Assembly: GCA_947685225.1 (NCBI GenBank)
Contig: CANTUV010000012.1
Span: 4,216,001 to 4,280,000, forward strand
DNA from: Garcia nutans
Taxonomy: Eukaryota; Streptophyta; Magnoliopsida; Malpighiales; Euphorbiaceae
DNA: 64,000 nt
Reading direction: 5' to 3'
Every line of letters begins with the position of its first letter. Positions within the stretch are counted from its first letter, which is position 1. This document shows positions 12,950 to 25,600 of the stretch, piece after piece. Under the pieces are notes generated by a model, which saw nothing but the letters and a program-made list of their open reading frames with translations, was not told the DNA's origin and searched no databases. The translations under genes were made by a program, and so were the position numbers.

Positions 12950-13640
12950 AATAATCCCATGATCAACTATGAAGTGACTCTTTTCTCAACTCAAGGTAAG
13001 ATTACATTCAATACATCTTTCAAGCACGAGAGTCAACTTTTGCAAACAATCATCAAAAGAATTACCAAAATGGAGAAGTCATCCATAAATACCTCAATGC
13101 ATTTGTCCAATATATCGAAAAAAATTGAAAGCGTACATCTTTGAAATATACCCGGTGCATTACAAAGTCCAAATGGCATCCTCCAAAAGAAAAATATCCC
13201 AAAGGGACAAGTAAAAGTTATCTTTGGTTGATCTTCCGGTGATATCGAGACTTGGTAGTAACCTGAAAGACCATAAAAAAATAGTAAAAAGCGTGTTCAG
13301 ATAACCTATCAAGCATTTGATCAATAAATGATAAAGAAAAATGATCTTTCTTGGTGACATTATTTAATTTTCTATAATCTATGCACATTCGCCACCCGAT
13401 TTGTGTTCGTATAGGTACCAACTCTTCTTTCTCATTCTGGACCACAGTCAAACCTGCCTTCTTTGGTATGATATGTACGGGACTAATCCATTCACTATCA
13501 ACAATGGGGTAGATTACCCCTTCATCAAGTAATTTTAGAACCTCTTTTTTCACTACTTCGCTCATATTAGGGTTAAGCCTCCTTTGAGCTTCTCTTACCG
13601 GTTTAGCCCCTTCCTCTAAAACTATTTTGTGCATGCACAT
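12950..13640 (-). pseudogene. Athila reverse transcriptase, frameshifted
   Basis: Open from 13640 with KPVREAQRRLNPNMSEVVKK, then VDSEWISPVHIIPKKAG, GWRMCIDYRKLNNVTKKDHF and FIDQMLDRLSEHAFYYF, the Athila finger/palm signature. The first catalytic region (usually FLDGYSGYNQI) is degraded to FFMVFQVTT by a frame change. Remnants of the FMDD-type active site are in another frame near 13070-13090. Frameshifts and stops between 13220 and 12950 make it inactive. Confidence 0.87.
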
Positions 13641-13733
13641 AGAGGACTAATACCCTTGATATCACTCAATCCCCAACCAATAGCTCTCTTGAATTTTTTC
13701 AACATTCTCACAAGTTTATCTTCCTTCTCACTA

Positions 13734-14558
13734 CTAAGAGTTGCAAAAATTATCACTGGCCCCAAGAAAAACATGCTTTAAGTGCTTTGAAAGTTCTTTA
13801 AGTTCAACCCATTTTGGTTGAATATCCTCATTTGAACCCTCAACTTCTTCCTCTAAATTTAGAGCCTTTTCTAACTTGTCTTCACCACTCTCCTGCAAGA
13901 GAACTTCTTCAACAACATTATCAGTAAAATCAATGAAAGAGCAGTCCTCATATAAAGCAGTAGTGGGAATAGGGGAAGTGTTAAAAATTAGAAATTCTAT
14001 AGTTTGACCTAAAATAGTCATGGTCAAATTTTCATTTTTAACATTAATTAATGTGTTAGTTGTGGTCATAAAATGTTTTCCTAACAAAATTGTATGTTTA
14101 GCATCTCTAGAAATTTCCTCCCTCATATCTAAGACAATGAAATCAATGGGTACAATCAAACCACTTACCTTAACTAGAACATCTTCTACAATTCCCTTAG
14201 GGTATTTAAGAGTTCTATCTGCAAGTTGCAAAATCATTTTAGTTGGTTTGAGTTCTCCTAGGTCTAATTTCAAGTAAACAGAGTAAAACATCAAATTAAT
14301 ACTTGCTCCTAAATCACACATACCAATAGTTTCTTTTCCATTCCCCATAGAGATGTTAACTATAAAGCTTCCAGGATCCTTTAGTTTTGGAGGTAACCTG
14401 TGTTGTAAAACAGCACTTGTTACTTCCGAGACTATCACCTTCTCATTCAATTCATTCTTTTTCTTTTTTGTATTAAGCTCCTTAAAGAATTTGGCATATG
14501 ATGACATGTTTTTATTCACCTCAAGTAAAGGGAGGTTAATGCTTACCTTAGAGAGCAT
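13734..14558 (-). pseudogene. Athila protease domain (open fragment)
   Basis: An ATG-initiated open frame of 274 codons. It has HRLPPKLKDPGSF at 53-65, the aspartic protease motif CDLGASINLM at 81-90, LQLADRTLKYPKGIVEDVLV near 120-140, and IDFIVLDM followed by ILLGKHF. DLGA in place of DTG/DSG is normal for Athila. It would cleave the gag-pol polyprotein. The C-terminal part is acidic (EEVLLQESGEDKLEKALNLE) and leads into RT after a stop. The open frame survives, but its context is dead. Confidence 0.88.
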
Positions 14559-14843
14559 GTTATAAATTTTAGAAAATTGCTTATCATGCTCCTTATTTTT
14601 TTAACTTGCTTGAAAAAGGAATTGGATATCTGTATGGATTTGGAGATTTGTGTAGCTTTGGTGCAATCGATGACTCCTCACTATCTTCCTTGGCTCAATT
14701 GATTGAGCTTTGCCTTTTTTTATTTCCTTGTCATTCTCTTCAAATGTTCCTGCATCCAATGAATCATTAATGTTATTATCACCGATTTTATTATCAAGTA
14801 TCTTACCACTTCTTAAGACCGTGATTGCTTTGTCTTGCTCCGG

Positions 14844-16200
14844 TTAACTTGAAAATCTTTCTTTTTGATTAGCTTGCAGTTGATTAGTCAATTGACCCAC
14901 TTGAGTTTCTATCTTCTTAAGTGAGGCTTCTAAATAGTCGAATCGTTTGTTGCTCACCTCTTGATTTTGAGTGCTTATTTGAATGAAAGCATTCAAATTG
15001 TCTTCAAGTAAAGATTTATTGACTTGCTCATGATTTGAACTTTGCCCTTGAAATTGGAGTCCCCTTTGATAAGGTTGGAATGAATGTTGAGGTGGAACTT
15101 GTTGTTGGTTCTTCCATAAAAAATTAGGGTGATTTCTCCAATCGGGGTTGTAAGAATTTAAGTACGGGTTATTCCTTCTCCTTTGTTGGAACCCTTCAAA
15201 AGCAAAAGCTTGCTCTTTCCCTTGTTGGAATTGGTCAAAGTTTGAAGGATATACATTTGCATTATGGCCTACCACACCATATGATGCACATGATTCTTGG
15301 CTTGACACCGGTAAGTTTCCTCTAACATTCAACAATTTAACTTGCCTTGTCAACTCGGCAATTTGCCTTGTTATTTCTGAGTTTGTATTAAGCTCATATG
15401 CTCATCTTCTCCTTTCACTAATACTCTTTTGTTGAGAATTTGCTTCCAACATTTTAAATAATGAAACCCGTTTCAGCATCTATTCTTTCACCCATTGCCC
15501 CTCCTGCAGCATTATCCACTGTGTTTTAACATTGTTGAGTTAGTCCATCATAGAAGAACTGATTGAGCAATTATTGTGGATAATAATGATGAGGACATTG
15601 AAGCAATAAAGATTTGAAGTGATCCCACGCCTCATGAAATGGTTCCCCATCAAATTGGGTGAAAGTTGTAATACCCTCCTAAGCTCCTTTGTCTTTTGAT
15701 GTGGATAAAATTTTCTCATAAATTTGTTATACACTTCGGTCCATGTGGTCAAGGAGTTCTTCGGTAAGGTCATCAACCACGTTTTTGCCCTATCTTTCAA
15801 ACTATATGGGAAACATCTCATTTTGAGTTCATCCTTTGTTAATGCTTGCAAAGGGAAAGTATGCAATGTTGTGTAAAAATCTCAAATTAAGTTGAGAGGA
15901 TCTTCATTCGGCAATCCATGGAAGGATGACAACATACTATAATGAGTATTTTTGAGTTCATAATTTCTTGCTGCGTTGCTCAACCGGATACACGATGTGG
16001 TTTACTCCATTTCGGTCGGGCAAACTCCTTCATAGGGGATTCCTCTACGTCACCCATTTCTACTTATTTGTCCTCCTCAAATTGCTCATCGGTTTCTTCT
16101 CCTTCTTGTCCTAAGGGATCTAGTCCTTCGGTTCTTAGGAGTCTATGAATATCGTCTAGATATGGAACAAGTTCGTTTCCTTGAGATATTCGTCCTTTCT
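14844..16200 (-). pseudogene. Athila gag with degenerate zinc knuckle
   Basis: The capsid region reads across frames: KFHGLPNEDP-like residues near 15905 (here FHGLPNEDPLNLI), then 15866-15540 with LQALTKDELKMRCFPYSLKD and AKTWLMTLPKNSLTTWTEVY. A frameshift follows ELRR, with FDGEPFHEAWDHFKSL in another frame. The downstream piece 15353-14844 has a knuckle reading C-A-S-Y-G-(x)3-H with the last Cys lost, then a Gln/Asn-rich tail ending in a helical LEASLKKIETQVGQLTNQLQ. Gag would package the element RNA. Several stops are present. Confidence 0.85.
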
Positions 16201-16284
16201 TAAATCACCTAGGCAATTTAAAAAGGAACACTTTAAATAATTAAACAATTAAATAAAAGAATAAACTATTAACAATAATTGCCT

Positions 16285-16302
16285 TCCCTGGCAGTAGCAC
16301 CA
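16285..16302 (-). other. Athila primer binding site
   Basis: The minus strand reads TGGTGCTACTGCCAGGGA, 6 bp inside the 5' LTR. It resembles the tRNA-Asp-complementary site usual in Athila (TGGCGCCGTTGCCGGGGA, from memory): 13 of 18 positions match and all differences are transitions. It marks the start of minus-strand cDNA synthesis and fixes the element's direction. Confidence 0.8.
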
Positions 16303-16308
16303 AAAACT

Positions 16309-18194
16309 TATTGCGCTCGATTAATTATTACTACAAAGTGACACTTGCAAGTATATGAGGTAATTGTAGCAACGGTGACAGCCCCAAGGTCGTCTCACAA
16401 GGAAGAAATTGTTTTGCAATAGTTTGATTAAGAAATAAATTAAAATTGAGTGTGTGTTGTTGAATTGGTGAGTTGTAATTAAAATTTGAAAGTAAAAATG
16501 AGTAGTAGTGCATAAGATTAATTCAATGCTAGGAATAGTGCCTAGGGTTGTAGGTCAATTTAATTAAATCTTGATTCTCAAATTATCCATTAGTATAACC
16601 TTGTATTTTAATTTGTTCATTGAGTTTAATTAGCAATTATCAATTCATTAGTTTTCACATTCTTGAATTAACAACAACCAATTGTTTTAAAATTGCAAAT
16701 TAAATAAATTCTAGAACTTATATTTCTAATTCATTCTTAGGGTGGTTGATTACATAGTTCCGATATCAAATTTCACCTCTCTGTCCATCGTTCAATATTA
16801 AGTGATTAATAGGTGTCCAATCTATCAAACTAACTTTAAGTCCAATACAATCAACCAATAACAAGGTATACTAATGAAATTATCAAATCAAATCATTTAA
16901 TCAAATCTGCTACAACCCAAGGCATGAGTAAATTAGCTCATCATCAATTTAAAATAAATATCCATCTCAATATCCATCAAATCAAAATTATACATTGTAA
17001 TATTAATGTTCATAATAAAACAATAATAATCTAGAATGAATTAAAATAGAGAGTATGAAAAATTCCTTATAGACTCCAAGAGTTGAACTACTTGTCTTCC
17101 TCCTAGCTTCCACCTTGATGTATGATGAACAACTTTCAAACCTTGTTCAATCAATGTCTCTCCTCTTAAAAAATGGAATGGTAACTCTCTCAAGCTTACA
17201 ACTCCAATCAAGCTTTCTTTGAACCCTAATCTTCTAAAGAACTTGCTCACTTAATTTTATCCCCAAACTTGATTAAATCTTGTTTATAAAAGAAATGAAA
17301 GATGAATGAATATTGAAGATGAAGAGAGAATGGTGTATCTCCCTCTTCCCTTCAAGAACCAAAACTAAGAATAAGATAGATAGCTCCTCCAAGAAGCCCC
17401 CAAACGTGTATGTCATTTCATCCTCCACTTCCAATTTCTTTTCATTTTTAATACACCAACCATGTCTTGCCAACTCACACACCACACCTTGTCTTCCTCT
17501 TTTTCTTTGTTTTATATTTCTTCTCATAAATCCATCAAACTTTTACTCATTTTTAATAATTCTTTTTTAAAAAGAAAGAGCCTTTTCTTCCACAATTGTC
17601 CCTCACTTCATGCAAAATAATTCAAGGGACCATATGAGATACGACCAAGCCTTGAGTGACTTGGCCATGTCACTCATTCTTCTTGGGACAAGGCCAAGCC
17701 TTGAAGCCTTATCCATGGCTGCCTCAATATCTTCATTTTCCAAGTGAGACATGGCCAAGGCCCTGGCCGTGTCGTATGAAACAGCCAGTGGCTTGGCCGT
17801 GTCTCTTGACTGTATTCTCTACTGCCATTCGCTTGCTCTTTGATTTCATCAAGTGGGACACGACCAAGGCCTTGGCTGTTGCATGTGACACGGCCAGTGG
17901 CTTGGCCGTGTCTTTTGCCAGTGTTTGCCTCTGCCCAATTGTTCTGAAGGACGCGACCAAGCCTTATTGACTTAGCCTGTGTCGTGTGAGTGGTTGCCTT
18001 GGATGAGGGACACGACCAAGCCATGAAGTGTCTTGGCCGTGTCTCATGTTTTTTCACTATTTTGATCCATCAATCCATTCTTTTGCACTTCCATCTAAAT
18101 CAAACACTTCAAGCAAACATTAAACACAAATTAAAAAAATTAACTTAAAGCCAATAAAAATAACCTAAACATGTATACATAGTTGATCAAAACA
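16309..18194 (-). repeat. Athila 5' LTR
   Basis: Partner of 5630-7530. In + orientation it starts TATTGCGCTCG (TG decayed to TA) and ends GATCAAAACA just before the target copy CTGAG. It carries the same GGCC-palindrome cluster at 17640-18050. Mirrored short frames occur at 17041-17570. Confidence 0.92.
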
Positions 18195-19190
18195 CTGAGG
18201 GGACTCAGTTAAGTTTTTTTGTTTTTTTAAATATCCAAAACTCATCTCATCTCTCTTCTTTCCTATAATCCACCCCAAATCTCCAAAAATTTTCTCTTTT
18301 CTTCTTCTTCAACTAAACTCATCTCTCTTATTTTCTCTTATGTTCTCTTCATCTTTCTTCACTTAAAATTCATTTTTTTTCTTTTATTATAAGGCAAAAA
18401 ATTAAAATTCAGCTGTACTTTATCATCTCCAACTTAATTATAAGGTAAAAAAAATATAAAAATATAAGGTTTTTACTAAAAATATGAGAGCAATCTTGTA
18501 TATTTATCATAATATGGGATTTGTTCCCAAATTTTCTTTGAACTTTTGCTGAATTTTTTTAATTAATTTACCAAACCAAACTTAAAGTTTTGATTTGATG
18601 ATATGACGAAATGTTAAGTTTCAGTTTTTTTTTTAATTTATGAAACCAAAACTTATATTTTCAGTTTAATTTTTTATAGTATTGGTTTCTTAAATTTTAT
18701 TTTTTTTAAATGTGTTAAAAAAAACTACAGTTTTAGTTTTACACTTTCCGGGCGAGATTTCCACGCCGGAAATCTCATCCAAATGGTAGAGATTCTTAGT
18801 TGAGGAATCTCTTCAGAGCTAAGGGGACTCAATTATTTTATTTATTTAATTTTTCTAACTTAGTAGAGCGGACAAGTTATACCCTAAAATCAACTAATTT
18901 AATTTTTTTAAAATAACCTAAACTCATCTCATCTCTTCTTTCATATAATCCATCCCAAACCTTTAAAAATTTTCTCTCTTATTCTTCTTTTCAACTAAAC
19001 CCATCTCTCTTATTTTCTCTTCATCTTTCTTCGCTTAAAATTCAATTTTTTTTCTTTTCTTTTAAGGTAAAAAAAAAATCAAATTCAACTATACTTTATC
19101 ATCTTCAACTATAATTATAAGGTAAAAAAATACAAAAATTATAAGATTTTTATTAAAATATGACAGCAGTCTCATATATTTACCATAGAA
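18195..19190 (+). repeat. Palindrome-chain repeat, segment c
   Basis: Resumes directly after Athila with ctgaggggactcag and runs about 1.4 monomers (marker near 18750). It breaks off at catatatttacca. The expected next bases (gaatatgggac type) are found at 44423, so 19191-44414 looks like inserted material. Confidence 0.85.
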
Positions 19191-19548
19191 AAATACTATG
19201 GGGATCAAATTGTGACAAATGAAATGGAGATTTCATTAAATTTTGACGACGCCTAAATAATTATTTAATGCTAGTGAATTTAATAAGTAACTCCTATGTT
19301 TTTTGGCAGAAATTTTTAGTTCCTTTTTCCTTACTGTATTTCCCTCTAATTCTAATTCTTATATTTCCAAGACAAATTAATAATGTTGTTGGTAAGTTTC
19401 AACAACATCAGTAATGAACAACTTAAATCTTTTACAAGCAATCCTTCATAAACAACTTGAGCTTAAGGAAAGAAGTGGAAAAATTAAGAAATATCTTAAA
19501 ATGTCTATTTGCAACTAACTTTCAATAGTGGTACCAACGATTAAGAAG

Positions 19549-21721
19549 ATGCAAATAATAGTTATGAAGACTATGATTTTTAAAAAGCCAATCTTCTAAT
19601 TAAAGGTAACAAAGATGAAGTTAAGCTTGGGATGGAAGGGCCTAAAGTTGGAATGTGCTTTAACTTTGTAGCAAGCCTTTTTAAAAGCTATCTTATTTAT
19701 GCGGACGAAGATGGCTAAGAGGATAAATTACCCTGCAAGGTTAAATGCAATATTAAGAGACAATGGAAAGTGACAAGTTAGAAAAGTTGAGAACAAATAT
19801 AATCATTAGTTAAATCTGTCTAAAAGCAGGTTCATGGCTATTCATAGGACTTTGGATAATAATGCTAAGAGGAATCTATAGGCAAATGAAATTGCTGGAA
19901 TCAAGCCTTGCAAGAGCATTAAAATTCTTGAAGTGCAATCTTGAGGACCTGAGAACATGAGATGTCTCCCTAGGGATTGTCACAATTAGCAACTTTGTTC
20001 ATAAGGGTGCAAAAGAAGGACAAAATTATCTTATGCAATTGACACAAACATGGATTAGAGGCTCTCTAATGCAATGTGGGTTCATCCTAGAAGCAGAGCT
20101 ACTTATGAAGAATTTAATGACTGATACAACATATCTTGTAAACAGTTACTAGATGCCCTCTGCTACAATCATTGGTGTTAATCATCATGATTAGTCCATC
20201 CTGCTAGGACCTAGTTGCTTATGAGGATGTAAAAACTTTCAATTGGTTATTCAACACTTGGTTGGGAACAATGGGTGGCACTGTTGTAAAATGCAATAGT
20301 AAATAATCAATGTGTGAGCATGACTAAGGCAATCAAGGAAATCATACCAAACTCTACCCATAAGTTTTTTCTCTAGCACATCCTTAGTAAAGTACCTAAG
20401 AAATTTAAGTATACTTCTGATTATGATATTGTTGTTCTAGATTTCAAAGGACTGATCTATGATAGTCTAAGTCATGACATGTTTGATAGAAATTAGCATA
20501 ATTTCATAACTAAATATAGTTTGGAAAATAATGAGTGGTTGATGAAGCTATTTTTGGAAAGGCATAATTGGTTGCCAGTTTATGTTAACAATATATTTTA
20601 GGTTGGCATGCTCTCAATGCAAAAGAGTGAAGGCATGCGTACTTATTTTGATGGCTATATAAACTTAGCTAGTACGCTTAAGTAGTTTGTGAAGAAGTAT
20701 GAAATTGCTATGAGGAATAAAATTGAAAAAGAACTAGATGCATATTATAAGTCCAAGAATCATCTAAGCAAGTGTATAACAAATTTTGAGTGGCAGAGGC
20801 AGTTTCAGACTACTTACACATATAATATATTTATCCAAGTACATGCAGAAATAATGAGGATGTTGTACTGCCATTTGGAGGCAAGAAATGTATAATTAGA
20901 AGAGAGAAATGAGGATGAGAGTGTTGAGGAAATTAAAATTCTAGAATGATCATTACTCAGTAATTGGTATCAAAAAGAGTTTGTATACACAATTAGGTAT
21001 TAGAAGGAAGATCCTGTGTTCAAATGAAATTGTAAGAAGTTTGAATCCAAAGTATCTTATGCTGCCATATATTGAAAGTTATTACTATAAAGGACATTAG
21101 ATCGATTAATGAGAGATATGTTTTAAGCAGATGGAGTAGAGATGTCCATAGAAGGCACATGAGAAAAATTTCACTTACAGGATATCAACATATGACTGAG
21201 GAATTTGAACAATACAAGGAGGTAGAAAAGTCATTTCAGAAAGCTTATAACTTGGATGAGGGTAGCATGCCAATGGTGCACAAGCTAAAAAGAATTTTTG
21301 TGAAACTAAAGATAGCTTTTAGGTAATGGAATACAAGTATTGATGCTGGTTTGACATCATTTGAAATGGCAGATGAAGAAATGCAAGGTTAGCAATTCGT
21401 GATATATAAGTTACTCACAATTGTGGACGTTCACATGTTAACATATCCAAATATGTTGGAGAGACTAATAAAAGGAGATTGAGTCAACAAAATAACAATG
21501 ATGAAATAGTTGCCTCTTCTGGAAGAGGGACATTAGGTGGCATGATTAGTAGAAGGAGGGGCAAGTGCAAGGGTTCAGGCACATCCAGGGGAAGTGGCAA
21601 GAGGGGTAGGCCAAAGGATTCAGACGCATCTAGGACTGATGTCCAACACAATCTGTTAATCAAATGGTGGAAGACTCTATTCAACTTGAAGTTACTCAGA
21701 ACACATTTCAACACTCATTAG
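19549..21721 (+). pseudogene. FAR1/FHY3-like (MULE-derived) protein, pseudogene
   Basis: Pieces across frames follow the order of FAR1-related proteins. The N-terminal block has GPKVGMCFNF near 19640. The transposase-like core has KTFNWLFNTWLGTMGGT near 20245, EWLMKLFLERHNWLPVYVNN near 20535 and RTYFDGYINLASTLK near 20640. At 20689 comes KYEIAMRNKIEKELDAYY and TNFEWQRQFQTTY. At 21072-21326 comes INERYVLSRWSRDVHRRH, which follows the SWIM zinc finger in the family; the SWIM motif itself is not clear. A Gly/Arg/Lys-rich tail (RRRGKCKGSGTSRGSGKRGR) ends near 21721. FAR1 proteins are transcription regulators descended from Mutator transposases, so this may be a transposase relic or a decayed host gene copy. 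Multiple stops are present. Confidence 0.82.
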
Positions 21722-22099
21722 TTTAGTTGGGCATAAGGATTTCCTCTTCATGTAATTTCGTTTTGTTAAATTATTACAACTAATATTAATTTGAATTGCT
21801 AAAACTGATATGTTTAGTATTGATATGGAAATGACATGTTTATGTCTTGATATGCATTGAAATAAGTCAAATAATGGATACTGAAGTGAAATCCTGAGTT
21901 TTAATTTACACTATAAAATGAAGAAAGAAGAATAATATAACTTCTTATGAGATTTATGCACAAATAAGGTTATAACAGTTACACATCAATACTATGTAAA
22001 AATAAAGTTAAAACTATTTGTTCAAAACAAACACTATTTAGGTCTAATCTGTATTAAAAAAAATCAACATAGTTGTAATTGAATTCATCAATCTTTGCC

Positions 22100-22375
22100 C
22101 CTAAACTTGATTATGATGACAACCATTGTGATCCTTTGTGGTGTATTGTTGGTCAAAATAAACTTAAGTGTATCATGACTCTCCAATTTAGTGTCTTCAG
22201 CAAATGTGTGCCAATTGTGTACTAGTCTCTCCCTCTACAGCATCCCATTCCTAGAATAAGGGAAATAATGTACCCTCCGCCATCTATCTATGGGTGCAAC
22301 GTATAAGTAAACATCTTTCACTTGATCTCCAAAATGTGCCCTCACTAGTTGTATAGGAATGTTCTATTGTAATGA
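22100..22375 (-). pseudogene. Possible B3-domain-like fragment
   Basis: The minus strand gives IPIQLVRAHFGDQVKDVYLY, then W-R-R-V, and after a stop HNWHTFAEDTKLESHDTLKF. Spacing of I-P, the hydrophobic strands, W-x2-F, L-x2-x-D and F resembles plant B3 DNA-binding domains. The match is loose and contains a stop, so I treat it as a weak call. It lies opposite to the FAR1-like relic. Confidence 0.25.
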
Positions 22376-22403
22376 AACATAATTAGCATGAAAGACTCAG
22401 TCT

Positions 22404-22620
22404 GAGTTATTGCATTGATAATGAGACTTCAAATTTGCGAAGTAACAGATGCCAAATGCAAAATACACAATGTAACACCAAGAGCACACAATTACATCAA
22501 GATAACAGTTATTTTGAGTTACTATATTGATAATGATGTATTGGTCTAAGAACTTTGCCAATTGACAAATGCAAATTGCACAATGCAAAACCAATGTAAC
22601 TTTCAAACACAATTAACCTA
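22404..22620. repeat. Two-copy imperfect tandem repeat, period about 112 bp
   Basis: gagttattgcattgataatg at 22404 and gagttactatattgataatg at 22516 start two similar units. Both continue through aaatgcaaa...cacaatg and aacacaatta-type blocks. Non-coding. Confidence 0.7.
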
Positions 22621-25600
22621 TGCTAACGGATATTTTAAAATTTGATCAATTTAAGTCACCACCCTAAACTTCCAGTCACAAGCTTTCATCTCTTTCATAA
22701 ATCGAGGATGCCATGGTCAAGGTAAAAGATAAAGAGTGTGCTTTATCTGTTGATTATCCTTCTATCCTTTCAAGATTTCTTGTTGTTGGACATCCTATTA
22801 CTATAGATGTAAGGCCTGTTGTTGTGGATGTAGAGCTTATTTCTCTGGATGCATGGCCTATTATGGTAGTTGTACATCCTCTTTGTTTGGTGGATGTACA
22901 TCACCACCTTGTTGTACTCCTTTATTATTATCGTCATCTATGTTGAGATAATAGGGTCCTCACTATAATCAATCTCCATATTGCTTCTCTTGAATATCCT
23001 CATGTACATCACCCTCCTCAAGCATACATAATTGAAAACCATCTTAGACATAAGTGGCGGCAGTTGTAAGCATCTAATTACTTGTTGCATTCTGTCTTGC
23101 AGGTATAAGATATGCTTTTAAGAATCTTTATGTATCTCGACTCTCCAAAATAGAGCTAGTAGCTAGTAAACCTTAAGTATGATGTACCGAGGCAGAGTAA
23201 AGTTGATGTTTTTGATGGATTATTTAGGTATTGGCTTAAGAAAAAATGATCAACAAATAGGAATCTCATAAAATGAAAGATGAATATGAAAACTGTTTAT
23301 GCAACAACTTAAAACTGAATTGAATAGATATTCATTTAGGATTCACCACTGCATCTTTGTTGCCTTGTACTTTGTAAGCGAATAGGAAAGTAATGATCGC
23401 AGGCATGTTTAATTCTATAGTTTTTTTCTTTTTCTTTAGCAAAATTTGTTATTTTCAGTTGTTTGATGCTTCCAGAAATGATTATGTCAACTGTATATAA
23501 AGGAAATAATTATAAGCAGAAGGTAGCGCATTGGTTCCCAAAGACTGGCAAAGAAGGAGCAAGCCGGTTTTGCATTAATTACTGTCATTTTAATCATTTC
23601 CGAATAGACAACTCTTCGCACCCTTAAAAGCTAAAATGGTTTGGTAAAAGTAGTTATGTTCAATACAGCATGTTTGAATAGATACATGATTCATGCCCTT
23701 GAGAGATGAAACAATGGAAAAATAAGTTGGGTTCTCATAGCATCAACCTTAGTTTAATTGAAAATGGTGTCGTTTTATATCCAAGTAAAATATACATTAA
23801 GTGTCCACTTATTAAATTAACTAGTAACAAAATATATTATTCCAAAAATTATTTTATCTAGATGATGTAGTCAATCAATTAAAATCAACTATAATCAAGT
23901 TAGAGGATCATCAATGTACAAAATTTAAGTGTGAGTTAAAGATTATACTTTAGTTTGTAACATTCATTATAATCTTAATATTTTGGGGTACTGAACATTC
24001 ATTAACTTTGACCAACAACCATAGGCACCAAATATAACTTCAGATTCTACTCTTGTATAATTTTGAATCTCTTCTAAACTTGTGCACATAAGCAGCAATG
24101 GCAAATCAACCAAATTACCCATACTTCATGTTTAATTACTGTTTTTGAGGCACTGAATGTATTTGGTTAGTATATCACCTGTTCAAAATCTTTAATATAT
24201 GTTTTGATTTCTAACATGTTGTGTTGTTATTAGGGTTTGATAGTTAATTTTCACAAATTCTATAGTGCAATTCTTTAGTTTTTTATTTTACAAATTTTAA
24301 TAATTTCTTTTTATTGTTTTAGCCTATTTTTCGAGAACTCACATATTTGTTTTGAGATCTGCTACTGCTGTCTATAATCCTACAATTGGATCGGCGAGGG
24401 GTTTTGCCATTTAGAGGGATTATGCCTGGATTGTTAAGATTGTACATGACATGGAGGAAGACGTTTTCTATATGGAAAGATAGGTTGAATAGATGTTCTG
24501 CAGGTTTCAATTATGACCTCTTACATATATGCATTTTGAGAATACTCCGCCACATAAAATGTATTGCAGTATTTTTGCAATTCGAGATAAGATAAGGGAG
24601 ATAGATTATATGGCTCTGATCAGTTACAAGACATTATGGGGGTTATAGATGAGTCTAATGAGGGTGCTGGTGCCAATGAAAATGTAAATGCTGCTGAAAA
24701 GAATGAAGAATATCGAATTGAATACACTTCTAATATGCTTCCTAAGCTAGATGATTGTAATTTTTTTAATTGTTTTTGCAGAGCTTTTGAGATTTTTCTT
24801 CCAAAATTAATGAATTTTCATTTTTATGCTTAGGGTTGCTAAGATTATGCTCATATTTTAGTTGTTTAAAATTAAATAAAAATGTACTTATTGTTGGTTT
24901 TTTTGCTTGATAATTAGTTTTTTGCCATGTTTGTTTTAGGTCATTAGGTTATAACTCTGTCTATTGTTGTTATTGTGTGCTGGTACTTAACCTGTCTTGT
25001 ATAAGCCTGTCTTAACTTCATACTCTTAGGATAAAACTTGGATGATTTTTTTATATGAACCTGCCTTAACTGTTGATATGAACTATTGATATGGACAATA
25101 TCTATTTAAAATTACTTAAATCCATCTTGATCATTAGGCATCCAAATTATAGTTCTAAATTATAACTTATTTCAATATTGGAGTCATCGAGGTATGACTC
25201 TAACTATACTAGAGGGGAATAACATTATAGACAACTAAAGAAATAAGTCATGTAACAAATACACATTCACATGTCACATTAACATAATCAACAACCTATA
25301 TAGATAGATAAGAAAATAACCTTGCATTTACCAGCTATCCTACATCTTCTACCATTACTTGCATACCAAATTTTGTCATAATTGTAGCCTCACTTCACAT
25401 ACTCAACATGCAGCATGCTAACTAGTTGTTCCAATGAATGACAAGAACTGTTGTCACTTTAGTCACATCATCTACCCTAACATGCACTCATGCCACATTA
25501 AATACAGAAGAAACCCTTCCAACATCTAATATAAGTCGATGTAAGGTCAGGGACATCCTATATAAATACACCATACTTAGAGAACAATAACTGAGCAAAC

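Larger units (their letters stand above)
5630..18194 (-). mobile_element. Athila-type Ty3/gypsy retrotransposon (decayed, full structure)
   Basis: A 12.6-kb element on the minus strand bounded by LTRs at 16309-18194 (5') and 5630-7530 (3') and by the perfect target duplication CTGAG (5625-5629 and 18195-18199). In its own 5' to 3' order it carries a primer binding site, gag with a zinc knuckle, protease, RT, RNase H, integrase, a spacer with GGCC palindromes, an Athila-type extra ORF, and a long 3' spacer. Size, gene order and protease style (DLGAS instead of DTG/DSG) fit Athila. All genes are broken by stops, frameshifts or deletions. The LTRs differ at nearly 10 percent of positions in the 250 bp I compared, mostly C/T and G/A changes as expected from methylated-cytosine decay. 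Confidence 0.93.

Noticed and set aside
22713..22946. Val/Asp-rich frame on the + strand
   Set aside because: Loosely repetitive gttgtggatgta-type text; no recognisable domain and no supporting context.
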